From positions 1 through 64,000 of the forward strand of contig NZ_CABFLY010000008.1 of NCBI RefSeq assembly GCF_901875305.1: a stretch of DNA of 64,000 nucleotides, read 5' to 3'. Source of the DNA: Rothia mucilaginosa. GTDB taxonomy: Bacteria > Actinomycetota > Actinomycetes > Actinomycetales > Micrococcaceae. Below are positions 31,463 to 42,059 of this stretch, in pieces. Within the stretch, counting starts at the first letter, position 1. Each line of letters starts with the position of its first letter. The translations under genes were made by a program, and so were the position numbers. Below the pieces are notes generated by a model. That model searched no databases. It was not told the DNA's origin and was given only the letters and a program-made list of their open reading frames with translations.

Positions 31463-32584
31463 GTGACCGACACTCAAGGAAACAAACCTGCTCAGGGAGT
31501 TACAACAGCCCGCGGCGCTGTGGGCTTTGGCGCGCGCCGAGGAGTCGTGAATCGGGGCGCCGTGACCACCGCGGACCGGGCGCGGCACATCCTGCACACC
31601 CAGCTCGAGGCTGACTTCTGCCAGCCCGTCGGTAGCATTAATCGCGCCCTTAAAGAGATGCGCGACTACCCCGAGGCCGAGAGTCAGCCCCTGCTCGCTA
31701 CCGTGCAGCCTCCCTCCGAGAAGATGGGCGTATCCCGCCGCCGCAACGACGACATCTGGGAGCTGCGCGTCGCCAACTACGCGGGCGTGGGCATTCTCTG
31801 CGCCAAGCATCCGCGCGTGCTGGAGAAGGCCATCGACTACATGCTCGGCGACCAGGCGAACTGGCTGGGCGACTATGCACAGCTTCGCCAGCTCAACGAA
31901 CTGCTCACCCCCTACACCCAGCAGGTCAGCGGCACGAGCATCTACTATACGCCCGGCCGCGCCATGCTGAACTCCGTGGTGCCCGAGGGCGTGCAGGCGC
32001 AGGAGGTCAAGTGCGCCGTGCCCGGTGTGGGCATGATGCGCCGCGTTGACCCCGCCGAGCTGAAGGCTGCGCTGCTCGCCGAAATCACGGGCGAGCGCGT
32101 GGTCCGCACCGAGGCCAACGCCTCCGCCGATGCACTGGAAGCCGATCCCGAGGACATCGCGGTGGGGGAGACCCGCCTGCGCGTGGACCTGCTGAGCGAA
32201 GAGCAGATTGAGTCGTTCCGCGGGGATGCGCGCTTTACGAATGCCCTGGGCTTCAGTGCCACCCGCCCGGACGTGCTGGTTCTGGCCGCCTACGCGGTGG
32301 ACGGCGAGCCGACCGACGGCCCGGTGGCTGTGGTAGGCGTGAGCGATGATTCGCCCATCATGCGCCAGATTGGCGTGGATGTGGTGCCCGCCTTCCGCGG
32401 TGCGGGTATCGCGAGCGCCCTGGTGCAAGATGCCGCCCGCCTGACCCTGGCGGAGGGGTACCTGCCGTTCTACGGCATCAGCCCTTCGCACATTATTTCG
32501 CAGCGTGTGGCGATGAACGCTGGGCTGGTACCGACCTGGTGGGAGTACGTGTCGACCAGCTTGAACGATCTGCCCATGGACTAG
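31463..32584 (+). CDS. GNAT-family acetyltransferase
   Basis: 373 residues from a GTG at 31463 (AAAGGAAA upstream). The C-terminal GNAT domain has VDVVPAFRGAGIASALVQDAA (the acetyl-CoA loop, shown in part as RGAGIASAL) and ends VAMNAGLVPTWWEYVS. The N-terminal two thirds are less familiar, with YYTPGRAMLNSVVP. The substrate is unknown. It follows uvrA by 28 bases and may be co-transcribed. Confidence 0.8.
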   Translation: MTDTQGNKPAQGVTTARGAVGFGARRGVVNRGAVTTADRARHILHTQLEADFCQPVGSINRALKEMRDYPEAESQPLLATVQPPSEKMGVSRRRNDDIWELRVANYAGVGILCAKHPRVLEKAIDYMLGDQANWLGDYAQLRQLNELLTPYTQQVSGTSIYYTPGRAMLNSVVPEGVQAQEVKCAVPGVGMMRRVDPAELKAALLAEITGERVVRTEANASADALEADPEDIAVGETRLRVDLLSEEQIESFRGDARFTNALGFSATRPDVLVLAAYAVDGEPTDGPVAVVGVSDDSPIMRQIGVDVVPAFRGAGIASALVQDAARLTLAEGYLPFYGISPSHIISQRVAMNAGLVPTWWEYVSTSLNDLPMD

Positions 32585-32597
32585 ATGCTATATGCAC

Positions 32598-32636
32598 AAG
32601 GCCCCCGAGATTCTGCATCTCGGGGGCCTTTTATTT
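32598..32636. terminator. Bidirectional terminator between acetyltransferase and GH1 genes
   Basis: AAGGCCCCCGAGA (32598-32610) pairs perfectly with TCTCGGGGGCCTT (32618-32630); a T-rich tail (TTATTT) follows. It serves the acetyltransferase gene and possibly the convergent beta-glucosidase gene. Confidence 0.88.
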
Positions 32637-32689
32637 ACTGAGTTTCGCGTGCTAGCTGTGCGAGGGTCCAGGGTCTTGAACCTGACCGG

Positions 32690-34216
<1,527 letters not shown>

Positions 34217-34300
34217 CTAGGCTTTGCCTTGAAACCGCGCCCGGGACCCGCAGCGGTAACCGCGCCAGATGCCGCCGTGCCGAGCGTCCTCGGGTACGCG

Positions 34301-34350
34301 AAAGCCCGGTACCCCCGCGGAAGAAATTCGCGCGAGGAGTACCGGGCTTT
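34301..34350 (-). terminator. Terminator downstream of the DASS transporter
   Basis: AAAGCCCGGTAC (34301-34312) pairs with GTACCGGGCTTT (34339-34350). It lies after the stop codon of the minus-strand transporter gene and before the GH1 gene. Confidence 0.75.
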
Positions 34351-34408
34351 ACGCTATGGCAAGTGCCGCATCCGGCCTGTGAGCCGAACGGGGGGGGGGG
34401 ATAGAATG

Positions 34409-35887
34409 CTACCGGACGAAGCCGAGCACCGAAAGCCACAGGGTACCGACGACGCCCCAAACCACGAGGTTCACGATAGCGGCCATGAAGCCCACCTTGA
34501 ACCATTCGCCCACGCTGAAGTAGCCGGAACCGTAGTACACGCCAGCCGGGCCGGAGGCGTAGTGGGTGATGCCGCCAATCAGGTTGCCGGCGAAGCCCAG
34601 GAACAGGGCCGCAAATAGGGCCGGCACGCCCGCCGCGACGGCCGCGCCGAGGAACACGGCGTACAGAGCCACGATCTGGGCGGTGTTCGAGGCGAACATG
34701 TAGTGGATGAAGAAGTAGGCCAGAACCAGCACGGTGAAGGCCAGGGGCCAGGCCATGCCGCTGACGCTGTGTGCGGCCTGCTGGCCAATCCAGTCCACGA
34801 CTTTGAGCTTCTTGAGGTGGTCGGCCATGCCCACGAGCACGGCGAAGAAGATGAGGGTGGACCAGGCGCTGGAGTTCTTCGCCATGTCCTTCCAGGTCAG
34901 GACCTTGGTCACCAGCAGAATACCGATGCCGAAGAATGCGGCGCTGGTGGCGTCAATACCCAGAGCGGTACCGGTTACCCACAGAATCAGTAGCAGCACG
35001 AAGGTGCAGAGCATAATCCATTCTTTCGCGCTCATGGGGCCCATTTCGTGCAGTTCTTCGCGCGCGTGCTGGGGTGCGTCGGGGGTCTTTTTAATGGTCG
35101 GCGGGTAAATCTTCGACATGATCCACGGCAGAACAATCAGCGCTACCACACCGGGGACGAGGGCGGCCAAGGCCCAGGTGCCCCAGTCCAGGTTCACGCC
35201 GCGGTCGTGTGCGAACTTCTGGGCCAGCGGGTTGCCGGCCATTGCGGTCAGGAACATGGCGGAGGTGATGGTGTTGACCTGTGCCTCGGTCATGAGTAGG
35301 AAGGAGCCGAGCTTGCGGCGGGATTCGGGGGTCTCGTTCGTGGAGCCGTTGACCTCGGAGAGCGAACGGATGATCGGGTAAATCACGCCGCCGGCACGGG
35401 CCGTGTTCGAGGGGGTGGCGGGGGCGAGCACCAGGTCGGTGATGGCCATGCCGTAGGACAGGCCGAGGGAGGACTTACCGAGCGCACGCACGAAGAGCAG
35501 CGCGATGCGTTTGCCCAGGCCCGTAATGAGGAAGCCGTCGGCGATGAAGAATGCGGCCACGATAATCCAGATGGAGGAGTTGCCGAAGCCGGTCAGCGCC
35601 TCGTTCTTTGCCGCCATGGTGCCGGTAATCATGGCGACGGCCAGGCCCACGAGAGCCACGGACGGGGTGGGTAGCGGCTGGAAAATCAGGCCGAGGATGG
35701 TGCCGACGAAGATGGCGAGCATGTGCATGCCGCGCGGGTCGACGCCTTCGGGGGCGGGTACGAACCAGAGAATGAGGGTGACGGCTACGATGATGGCAAC
35801 CTGCACGATGAGTTTCGTGCGCTTGGACTTCGCCGCCTTCACCTCCTCGGTGGATGCCGCGGTGTTGACGGGGGTGGACTGTGTCAT
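34409..35887 (-). CDS. DASS-family dicarboxylate/sodium or anion transporter
   Basis: 492 residues from the ATG at 35885-35887 (AAGGAG upstream). About 12 hydrophobic segments are seen. Landmarks: FIADGFLITGLGKRIA and ITDLVLAPATPSNTARAGGV, the conserved SNT substrate-binding motif, plus a second FASNTAQIVALYAVFLG. These are typical of the divalent anion:Na+ symporter and citrate/2-oxoglutarate-malate translocator group. Its substrate is probably a C4-C6 carboxylate. Confidence 0.9.
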   Translation of the reverse strand: MTQSTPVNTAASTEEVKAAKSKRTKLIVQVAIIVAVTLILWFVPAPEGVDPRGMHMLAIFVGTILGLIFQPLPTPSVALVGLAVAMITGTMAAKNEALTGFGNSSIWIIVAAFFIADGFLITGLGKRIALLFVRALGKSSLGLSYGMAITDLVLAPATPSNTARAGGVIYPIIRSLSEVNGSTNETPESRRKLGSFLLMTEAQVNTITSAMFLTAMAGNPLAQKFAHDRGVNLDWGTWALAALVPGVVALIVLPWIMSKIYPPTIKKTPDAPQHAREELHEMGPMSAKEWIMLCTFVLLLILWVTGTALGIDATSAAFFGIGILLVTKVLTWKDMAKNSSAWSTLIFFAVLVGMADHLKKLKVVDWIGQQAAHSVSGMAWPLAFTVLVLAYFFIHYMFASNTAQIVALYAVFLGAAVAAGVPALFAALFLGFAGNLIGGITHYASGPAGVYYGSGYFSVGEWFKVGFMAAIVNLVVWGVVGTLWLSVLGFVR

Positions 35888-36138
35888 GGCCCGATCTCCT
35901 TTGCGAAACGTACGGTTCGGCGCGCTTGGGGAGGGGTACTCGTCGGGCGCGGGGGTGCGTTTCTTCTGCGTTGTCATGCTGTGTCTATGTGCTCGGTGCG
36001 GCAGTGTGGGGTGCCACACCATAGCTTCTTTAATCTTAGCGTTTGGGGGGTTCGCATTGAAGGGGTTAATTGGCGTTTTTGAACAGGTGAGAATCGTTCT
36101 GCGGGGGCGTTTTCGCTGTCGCCGGTAAGATAGAAAAC

Positions 36139-36837
36139 GTGCAGATTATTCGAGAAACCACGCCCGATTCGGGCGATATCCTCATTCACCATGAGCAGAC
36201 GGTGCAGATGCTCCGCGAGGTTGCTAGCGGTCAGCGTGAGGCGACTTTGCGCATGTACCAGCCGAACCCCACAGTGGCGTTTGGCCGCCGCGATGAGCTG
36301 AACCCCGGATTCGCTGACGCAGTGGCGGCGTGCGAGGAGCACGGCTTTAGGACCCTGGTGCGTAAGGTGGGTGGTCACGCCGCCGCCTACCATCAGGGGT
36401 GCCTGGTTGTGGACCATTTTCAGCCCGCCTCCGACGCCCGCAGCGGCAACACCCTACGCTATGAACTGTTTGGGTCCATGTATGCGCAGGCGCTCCGCGA
36501 AGTCGGCGTGGATGCGCGCGTGGGCGAGATCCCGGGGGAGTACTGCCCAGGCGAGTACTCGGTGTATGCGCAGCTTCCTGAATCCGCAGGCGGCGGGCGT
36601 ATCAAGCTGGTCGGCACCGCTCAGCGCGTGGTGAGCGGCGGCTGGTGGTTCAGCACGGGCATCGTGGTTTCCGGCTCGGCCTCGCTGCGGGCGGTCACCG
36701 CGGATGTGTACCGCGCCCTCGACATGGAGCTCGACCCGGCGACGGTGGGCGCGGCGCAGGATGCGAACCCGAGCCTGCTCATGGAGGACCTTGAGGACGC
36801 CATCGTGGAGGCCTACGCGAGCCACGGCTTCAAGTAG
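36139..36837 (+). CDS. Lipoate-protein ligase / lipoyl transferase family protein
   Basis: 232 residues from a GTG at 36139 that sits seven bases after a TAAGAT -10 box, so it is probably leaderless. Landmarks of the LplA/LipB fold: VAFGRRDELN, RKVGGHAAAYHQGCLVVD, and the lysine in GRIKLVGTAQRVVSGGWWFS. It would attach lipoate or octanoate to lipoyl domains. It is shorter than full LplA, lacking the accessory C-terminal domain. Confidence 0.8.
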   Translation: MQIIRETTPDSGDILIHHEQTVQMLREVASGQREATLRMYQPNPTVAFGRRDELNPGFADAVAACEEHGFRTLVRKVGGHAAAYHQGCLVVDHFQPASDARSGNTLRYELFGSMYAQALREVGVDARVGEIPGEYCPGEYSVYAQLPESAGGGRIKLVGTAQRVVSGGWWFSTGIVVSGSASLRAVTADVYRALDMELDPATVGAAQDANPSLLMEDLEDAIVEAYASHGFK

Positions 36838-36913
36838 CGACTCGCTCTGGGAGCATCGAATATCCGCACACGGTAGACGCATTACAGTCAAGCAACGAAG
36901 CGAAGGAGCGCAT

Positions 36914-37804
36914 ATGCGTTGGGGTCAGATCAAAGACGAGAAGGGTAGCCGTGCCGTCTGTTTCTTTGAGGAGACGGTCTACGAGCTGCCGGCCAAGTTG
37001 AGCCCCTTGCTCAATTTCTACAGCCGGTTCCGCCTGAATTTCGGCGACCCGAAGAATGCCCTGTCGATTCTGAAGGAGAACGGCGCGACGGTCATGGGCC
37101 ACGGCGAGCAGCTCTGGGAATCCCTGCCCTTTGTGCGGCCGCTGGATAAGCCCGGCAAGGTGGTGTGCGCGGGTCTGAACTACCGCGATCACGCCGAGGA
37201 GATGAATCTTGAGGTGCCCGAGTACCCGGCGCTCTTTGCGAAGTTCTCGAACGCGCTGATTGGCCCGAATGATCAGATTCGCATGCCCGCCGACGACGGT
37301 ACGGGTAGCACGAAGGTTGACTGGGAGGTTGAGCTGGGCCTGGTGGTCGGGGTGCGCTTGCGCAACGCCACCGAGGAGCAGGCGCGGCAGGCGCTGATGG
37401 GCTACACGGTCATCAACGACGTGTCGGTGCGCGATTGGCAGGGCCGTTCTTCGGAGTGGTTCCAGGGTAAGAACTGGGATGCGATGACTCCGTTTGGCCC
37501 GGTCATTGTGAGCCCCGATGAGGTGGATCCGCTCGCCGGTCTGGAGCTGACCTGCGCGGTGGACGGTGAGGTGCGTCAGCGTGGTTCGACGGCGGATATG
37601 CTGTTCAGCCCGGCGCAGTTGCTGTCGTATATTTCGCGGTTCATGACCCTGGAGCCGGGCGACCTGGTGGCCACGGGTACGCCCGCTGGCGTGGGGCTTT
37701 CGCTGCATCCGCGCCGGTGGTTGAAGCCGGGGCAGGAGGTGCGTACCCGCATTGAGGGTATTGGCGAGCTGGTGAATGTCTGTTCGGAGGCTGGTGCCCT
37801 GTAG
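36914..37804 (+). CDS. Fumarylacetoacetate hydrolase family protein
   Basis: 296 residues from the ATG at 36914 (GAAGGAG upstream). FAH fold: CAGLNYRDHAEEM, then FAKFSNALIGPNDQI, metal-binding DWEVELGLVVG and SVRDWQGRSSEWFQGKNWD, and GDLVATGTPAGVG. Members hydrolyse or isomerise 2-oxo acids in aromatic or pyruvate-related pathways; oxaloacetate or acylpyruvate hydrolase are possible. The genomic context does not specify a substrate. Confidence 0.9.
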   Translation: MRWGQIKDEKGSRAVCFFEETVYELPAKLSPLLNFYSRFRLNFGDPKNALSILKENGATVMGHGEQLWESLPFVRPLDKPGKVVCAGLNYRDHAEEMNLEVPEYPALFAKFSNALIGPNDQIRMPADDGTGSTKVDWEVELGLVVGVRLRNATEEQARQALMGYTVINDVSVRDWQGRSSEWFQGKNWDAMTPFGPVIVSPDEVDPLAGLELTCAVDGEVRQRGSTADMLFSPAQLLSYISRFMTLEPGDLVATGTPAGVGLSLHPRRWLKPGQEVRTRIEGIGELVNVCSEAGAL

Positions 37805-37882
37805 GGGAGTGGATTATAGGAGAGGGTCGGGTTGAGGCCCTTTGGGCGGGTCTTTTACGGCCCTCCAGAACTGAATAATTAT

Positions 37883-37925
37883 GCATCCCGTCCGTGTCGT
37901 TAAGGCATGGGCGGGATGCTCTTTT
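37883..37925 (+). terminator. Terminator after the FAH-family gene
   Basis: GCATCCCG (37883-37890) pairs with CGGGATGC (37912-37919), with extra C-G pairs inside, followed by TCTTTTTG. A classic intrinsic terminator. Confidence 0.88.
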
Positions 37926-38564
37926 TGTGTTCTATTTGCCTTGTGGGGCTCGTGTCATAGGGGTTGCATTCCGGGGTAAGAAAAATTGCAGGAATGAATG
38001 ATTACTCTGCGTGCAAGAGGGGGTTTAGGGTGTGAAAACCTTCAACCTTCATCTCGATGCCACCCCTGTGTGGGTGAGTTTGATGTGCGCGCCCCGGGGC
38101 GGCTGTGGTGGTGTGGTAGGTCGGGAATTCCAGGATGTGGCCATGTGTGAGAAATTCAACATTTGTCTTATTGAGGCTCATTGTGAGCTTATTTGAGGCG
38201 TTATTTCGGGGAAGTATGTGATTTTTTTGTTTTTTGTCGAAAGTTTCCTCTGACTAGGAGGAAGGCTTAGACACTCCGGTGCAAATTCTTTTGAATCGAA
38301 CACCTTTAAATTCACTGCGGTGTAGTAATAATTCACCTTGAAGTTAAACCTTTAGTAATTATTTAAGTGGCTGTTATCACATTAACGCCTTGCGTTCACT
38401 CATGGGAGTCGGTAGGGTATGGGGATTGTCTGAGAGTTTCCTGGGAATTCCTGCCAGTTTCTCGGGGCGTCATCACGCACTCGCAGACGAATATTTCACT
38501 CACGTCCGTGTTTGTTCATACAAACGCACTCACTCAAACAAGCCGACACGAACGGAAGAAAAAC
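37926..38564. other. Long upstream region of the secreted protein gene
   Basis: About 640 bases with no supported gene. The part from about 38200 to 38370 is AT-rich and could hold promoters or regulatory sites. The frame of the next gene is open upstream to 38367, but that part has no signal-peptide-like start or ribosome site. No operator pattern stood out. Confidence 0.5.
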
Positions 38565-41330
38565 ATGACCACAACTGCATCCAAAAACCCGGCACAGCGC
38601 CCGGCAAACCGCCGCCGTGCCACCATCGCTGCCTCCGCGGCACTGGCCACCGCCATCACCGGCGCCAGCCTGCCAGCCAGCTTCGCGGCGACCGCCTCCA
38701 CGCACACCCTGCCCAACGGAACCACCTGCGTAGAAGCCGGTATGAAGACCGTGCCGACCCTCGCAACCCTCACCAACGTGGCGCCCGGACCCACCTGTCA
38801 CTGGAACGAAGACCCGGCCGCCAAAACCATCGATAGACTGGCACCGGTCAACTCCTCCCTGACTCAGGAAAACCTGACTAACACTGAGAACACCTCGCCC
38901 CTGAGCGGTAAGCTTGCGCACGACTCCTTCGCTGCGCAGAAGCTCACCGGCACCGAAGCCGTCGCCCCCAACAGTAGCGAGATTAGCCGCACCTTCCTCG
39001 AGTACAGTGCGGACGCGGGTAACCACCCCATCACCACCGCCATTAACGCGGGTACCGTCCGCAAGGACCGCTCCCAGACCGTGGGCGGTAACGAGAACAT
39101 CCCGACCCTCGCCGTGAACTCCGCGAACCCGCACCAGGAGTATGTTGAGGTCGTCTCCCGCGACCAGCGCGTCAACGCTAACCCCGAGAACAAGCGCATC
39201 CTGACCGGTGGCGTGCCGATTCCGACCTGGCTGGCTGAAGATCACGGCCTCTCAGGTGACCAGTCCGTCGCCCTGTACGACGAGGCGACCGGCATTTGGC
39301 GTTCCTACTTTAAATTCGTCAAGGACGCTGACGCCCAGACCTACACCAGCACCGCCCGCGTGCAGGTCGGCGGCGGCAACGCCTCCACCCCTTCCAGCGC
39401 GAAGATTCAGTACGAGACCGTGGGCCGCGGCAACGCCGGCCAGACCGTCACCATCAACGCACCCGTGAGCATCGACGCGAAGTCCGGCAATGCCCGCACC
39501 TCGTACCCGATTGCTCGCGGCGCGAAGTTCCGCCTGGCAAAGAACGTACCCGGCGCGTCCATCAACGAGACCACCGGCGAGATTACCTACAAGATTCCCG
39601 CGGGTACCCGCGGCACCGTAGATATTCCCGTGGCCGTGGACTACCCGGCGACCTACCACGCCTCTTCGGGCGGTTACATGCTCGCCAAGCCCAACTTCGA
39701 GGGCGTGGGCGAGGACAACTACTGGCTGACCCTCAAGAACGGCACCTCCTCCGTGGTGGGTATGGCGAACGAGCTTACCCAGATTGGTGTGGACGAGCTG
39801 AAGGCCGGCAAGATCAACCACATGGTCTCCATCACCGCCGCCGACTATTCCTCGCTGACCTCCTCCTTCCCCGCGAAGGGCACCGACGGCAAGATTGACG
39901 TGAGCAAGTACCCGAACGCTCCGCGTGCCGGTCAGCGCGGCTTCCTGCCCGCCAGCTTTGACGTGGAGGAGTACCTGGCCAACACCGGCCATGCGGACGA
40001 CCAGCTCACCCGCATGATCCTGACTGCGATGAAGGAATACGGCTTCATCCTGACGGACCACAACCTCTTCACCAACGCATTCAACCTGGAAGCGGCAAGC
40101 TCCTACGCGCCCTACGCCCGCCAGGGTAAGAACGTGTATAAGGAAGACCCGCAGCTGGCGGCAATGTTCGCGAACTTCGTGCCCAGCGGCTTTACGGGCT
40201 CCCAGTTCCCGTGGCAGCAGGTGCAGTGGATGCCGGTGAACTACACTGAGTCCGCGGAGAACGCCGCCCGCCGCGAGGGTATGCAGCTTCCTGAAGCGAA
40301 GACCGCCACCAATAACACGGCTGATAACGCCGCGCACAAGGACAAGCAGGGTTCCGCAGAGAAAAAGATTGCGCGTCCCGTGACCGCACGTAACCTGCGT
40401 CTTCGTCGTGCAACCGTGCGCATCCCGGATGCACCGCGCATCAGCGATGCTGACAGCCAGGCGACCGCGGTGAACCAGGCTTCGGGTGCCGTGAAGTTCA
40501 GCTTCCCCGCTGACTCCTACGGCAAGACCGGCGAGGGCTCCGGCGTGATTTACCAGCCGGCGGAGCACCACGCCACCATCTACTCGGGTGAGACCGCTGT
40601 GGCGCAGAGCGTGCACCAGAGCCACAAGATTTCCCCGAACTACCGTTACGCCCGTGACTATAACTTCCAGGAAATTGAGCAGACCCCGAACTTCCGTCCC
40701 AGCCGCTGGGTGAATAAGGAGAAGGTCAATACGGCTGGCGGTCAGTTCTCCAGCGCGGAGACCGGCATCCGTTTTGCCTCTAACGGCAAGATTGGTACCT
40801 TCTCGATTGACCTGAACACCCACGAGGTCACCGGCACCACCTGGGACCTGCGCCGTGATAATGGGTCGAAGATTATCGTGAACCGTACCGGTAAGGCGCC
40901 TGCCCGCATGTCCGACGTGAAGGCGAAGAAGGGCGCAACTGCGCAGCTGTACTCGATTCCGCTGAAGGTGCACGTGGTGGATAGGAACAGCCCGATTGCC
41001 CGTGAGGATTCTGTCGCCCTGTACGCAGGTACCACCCAGAACGTGGCGGTGTTGAACAATGATGAGGCCTCCTTCGGCGCGTTTAGCCGCGGTGAGACCG
41101 TGAAGAAGCTGGAGCTGCTGAACCAGCGTGGCCAGGTTGTCAGCTCCTACAGTGACGAGTACGGCACCTACCGCGTGGTGAACCTGCCCGATGGTACTCA
41201 GGGTATTGCAGTGACTGCTAAGTCGAAGCAGGGCTTCGCGCCGCTGGTTCGCTACCGCGCAGTGACCGACAAGGGCGTGAAGTCCTCCGAGGGTTACCTG
41301 CAGGTGGCTGTGGCGACTCCCGCTAAGTAG
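38565..41330 (+). CDS. Large secreted protein of unknown function
   Basis: 921 residues from the ATG at 38565 (GGAAG upstream). A long signal peptide has RRR followed by ATIAASAALATAITGASLPA and a likely cut near FAATAS. A middle beta-rich segment around residues 240-360 resembles an Ig- or Rib-like surface module (GQTVTINAPVSID, then ITYKIPAGTRGTVDIPV). A domain with FDVEEYLANTGHADDQLTRM and YGFILTDHN is reminiscent of secreted actinobacterial proteins. There is no LPxTG anchor or C-terminal membrane segment, so it is probably released or bound non-covalently. Confidence 0.85.
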   Translation: MTTTASKNPAQRPANRRRATIAASAALATAITGASLPASFAATASTHTLPNGTTCVEAGMKTVPTLATLTNVAPGPTCHWNEDPAAKTIDRLAPVNSSLTQENLTNTENTSPLSGKLAHDSFAAQKLTGTEAVAPNSSEISRTFLEYSADAGNHPITTAINAGTVRKDRSQTVGGNENIPTLAVNSANPHQEYVEVVSRDQRVNANPENKRILTGGVPIPTWLAEDHGLSGDQSVALYDEATGIWRSYFKFVKDADAQTYTSTARVQVGGGNASTPSSAKIQYETVGRGNAGQTVTINAPVSIDAKSGNARTSYPIARGAKFRLAKNVPGASINETTGEITYKIPAGTRGTVDIPVAVDYPATYHASSGGYMLAKPNFEGVGEDNYWLTLKNGTSSVVGMANELTQIGVDELKAGKINHMVSITAADYSSLTSSFPAKGTDGKIDVSKYPNAPRAGQRGFLPASFDVEEYLANTGHADDQLTRMILTAMKEYGFILTDHNLFTNAFNLEAASSYAPYARQGKNVYKEDPQLAAMFANFVPSGFTGSQFPWQQVQWMPVNYTESAENAARREGMQLPEAKTATNNTADNAAHKDKQGSAEKKIARPVTARNLRLRRATVRIPDAPRISDADSQATAVNQASGAVKFSFPADSYGKTGEGSGVIYQPAEHHATIYSGETAVAQSVHQSHKISPNYRYARDYNFQEIEQTPNFRPSRWVNKEKVNTAGGQFSSAETGIRFASNGKIGTFSIDLNTHEVTGTTWDLRRDNGSKIIVNRTGKAPARMSDVKAKKGATAQLYSIPLKVHVVDRNSPIAREDSVALYAGTTQNVAVLNNDEASFGAFSRGETVKKLELLNQRGQVVSSYSDEYGTYRVVNLPDGTQGIAVTAKSKQGFAPLVRYRAVTDKGVKSSEGYLQVAVATPAK

Positions 41331-41423
41331 AGGAGTTCGCTGACCGGCCCCTTCTCCTCACCGGAGGAGTAGGTGCGCGGGGCCGCCGTAGCGACCGCGG
41401 AACGCACGAGGTACGACCGGAAC

Positions 41424-41478
41424 GGGGCACGTGAAGAAATGCCGACACCGACAAGGTGTTGCTTTCTTGACGTGCCCC
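41424..41478 (+). terminator. Terminator between the secreted protein and ArsR genes
   Basis: GGGGCACGT (41424-41432) pairs with ACGTGCCCC (41470-41478), with further pairing of GAAGAAA with TTTCTT inside. It ends just before the ArsR gene's ribosome site. Confidence 0.7.
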
Positions 41479-41504
41479 GCACCTGTATCTAAGGTGAAAA
41501 TACT

Positions 41505-41927
41505 ATGACTCAGAGCCACCACGCAGACCGCCACAAAAACTCAGCTGAAGCTAACACCGACCACGCAGACCACTCCGCCCACGTTCACGAGGCGCCCGCC
41601 TCCGCACCTCTTTTCGAGGGGAGCGGCCCCAAGGATTGGGAGGAGCAGTTCGGCCCGTCTGTGGCAATCTTCTCGGCGCTCGCGAACCCGCTACGCCTGG
41701 CCATTGCACACCACCTGGTGCACCGCCCGCACAGCGTGAGCGAGCTGCACACGTGCCTGGGTATTTCTCAGCCGCTGGCCTCGCATCACCTGCGGATTCT
41801 GCGTGAGGCGCACGTGATTGACCGCGAGCAGCATGGCCGCACCACGATTTACCGGCTGAAGGACCATCATATCAGTCACATTGTGACGGACGTTCACGAG
41901 CATACGCGTGAGCATCATGCGGACTGA
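41505..41927 (+). CDS. ArsR/SmtB-family regulator with His-rich ends
   Basis: 140 residues. Winged helix: FSALANPLRLAIAHHL, then VSELHTCLGISQPLASHHLR and the REQHGRTTIYRL wing. The N-terminus (HHADRHKNSAEANTDHADHS) and the C-terminus (DHHISHIVTDVHEHTREHHA) are both rich in His/Asp, the latter matching the alpha-5 zinc site of SmtB/CzrA-type sensors. A zinc (or cobalt/nickel) sensor is likely. No metal transporter lies next to it. Confidence 0.88.
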   Translation: MTQSHHADRHKNSAEANTDHADHSAHVHEAPASAPLFEGSGPKDWEEQFGPSVAIFSALANPLRLAIAHHLVHRPHSVSELHTCLGISQPLASHHLRILREAHVIDREQHGRTTIYRLKDHHISHIVTDVHEHTREHHAD

Positions 41928-42059
41928 TTCGCCCTCAAGCTGAGTGTTTGCTGGGTGCCGTTGTAAGATGGTGTGTGTCCGTGCACCTGTACAGTGCGGA
42001 ATAGTATGCGCACCCGCGGCGCCCCGAGCGGCACGCGCGCGCCTGAGTTAAGGAGACTT

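Noticed and set aside
39252..40973. A 573-residue frame antisense to the secreted protein gene
   Set aside because: Low-complexity His/Gly/Val-rich product typical of antisense shadows; no start signals.
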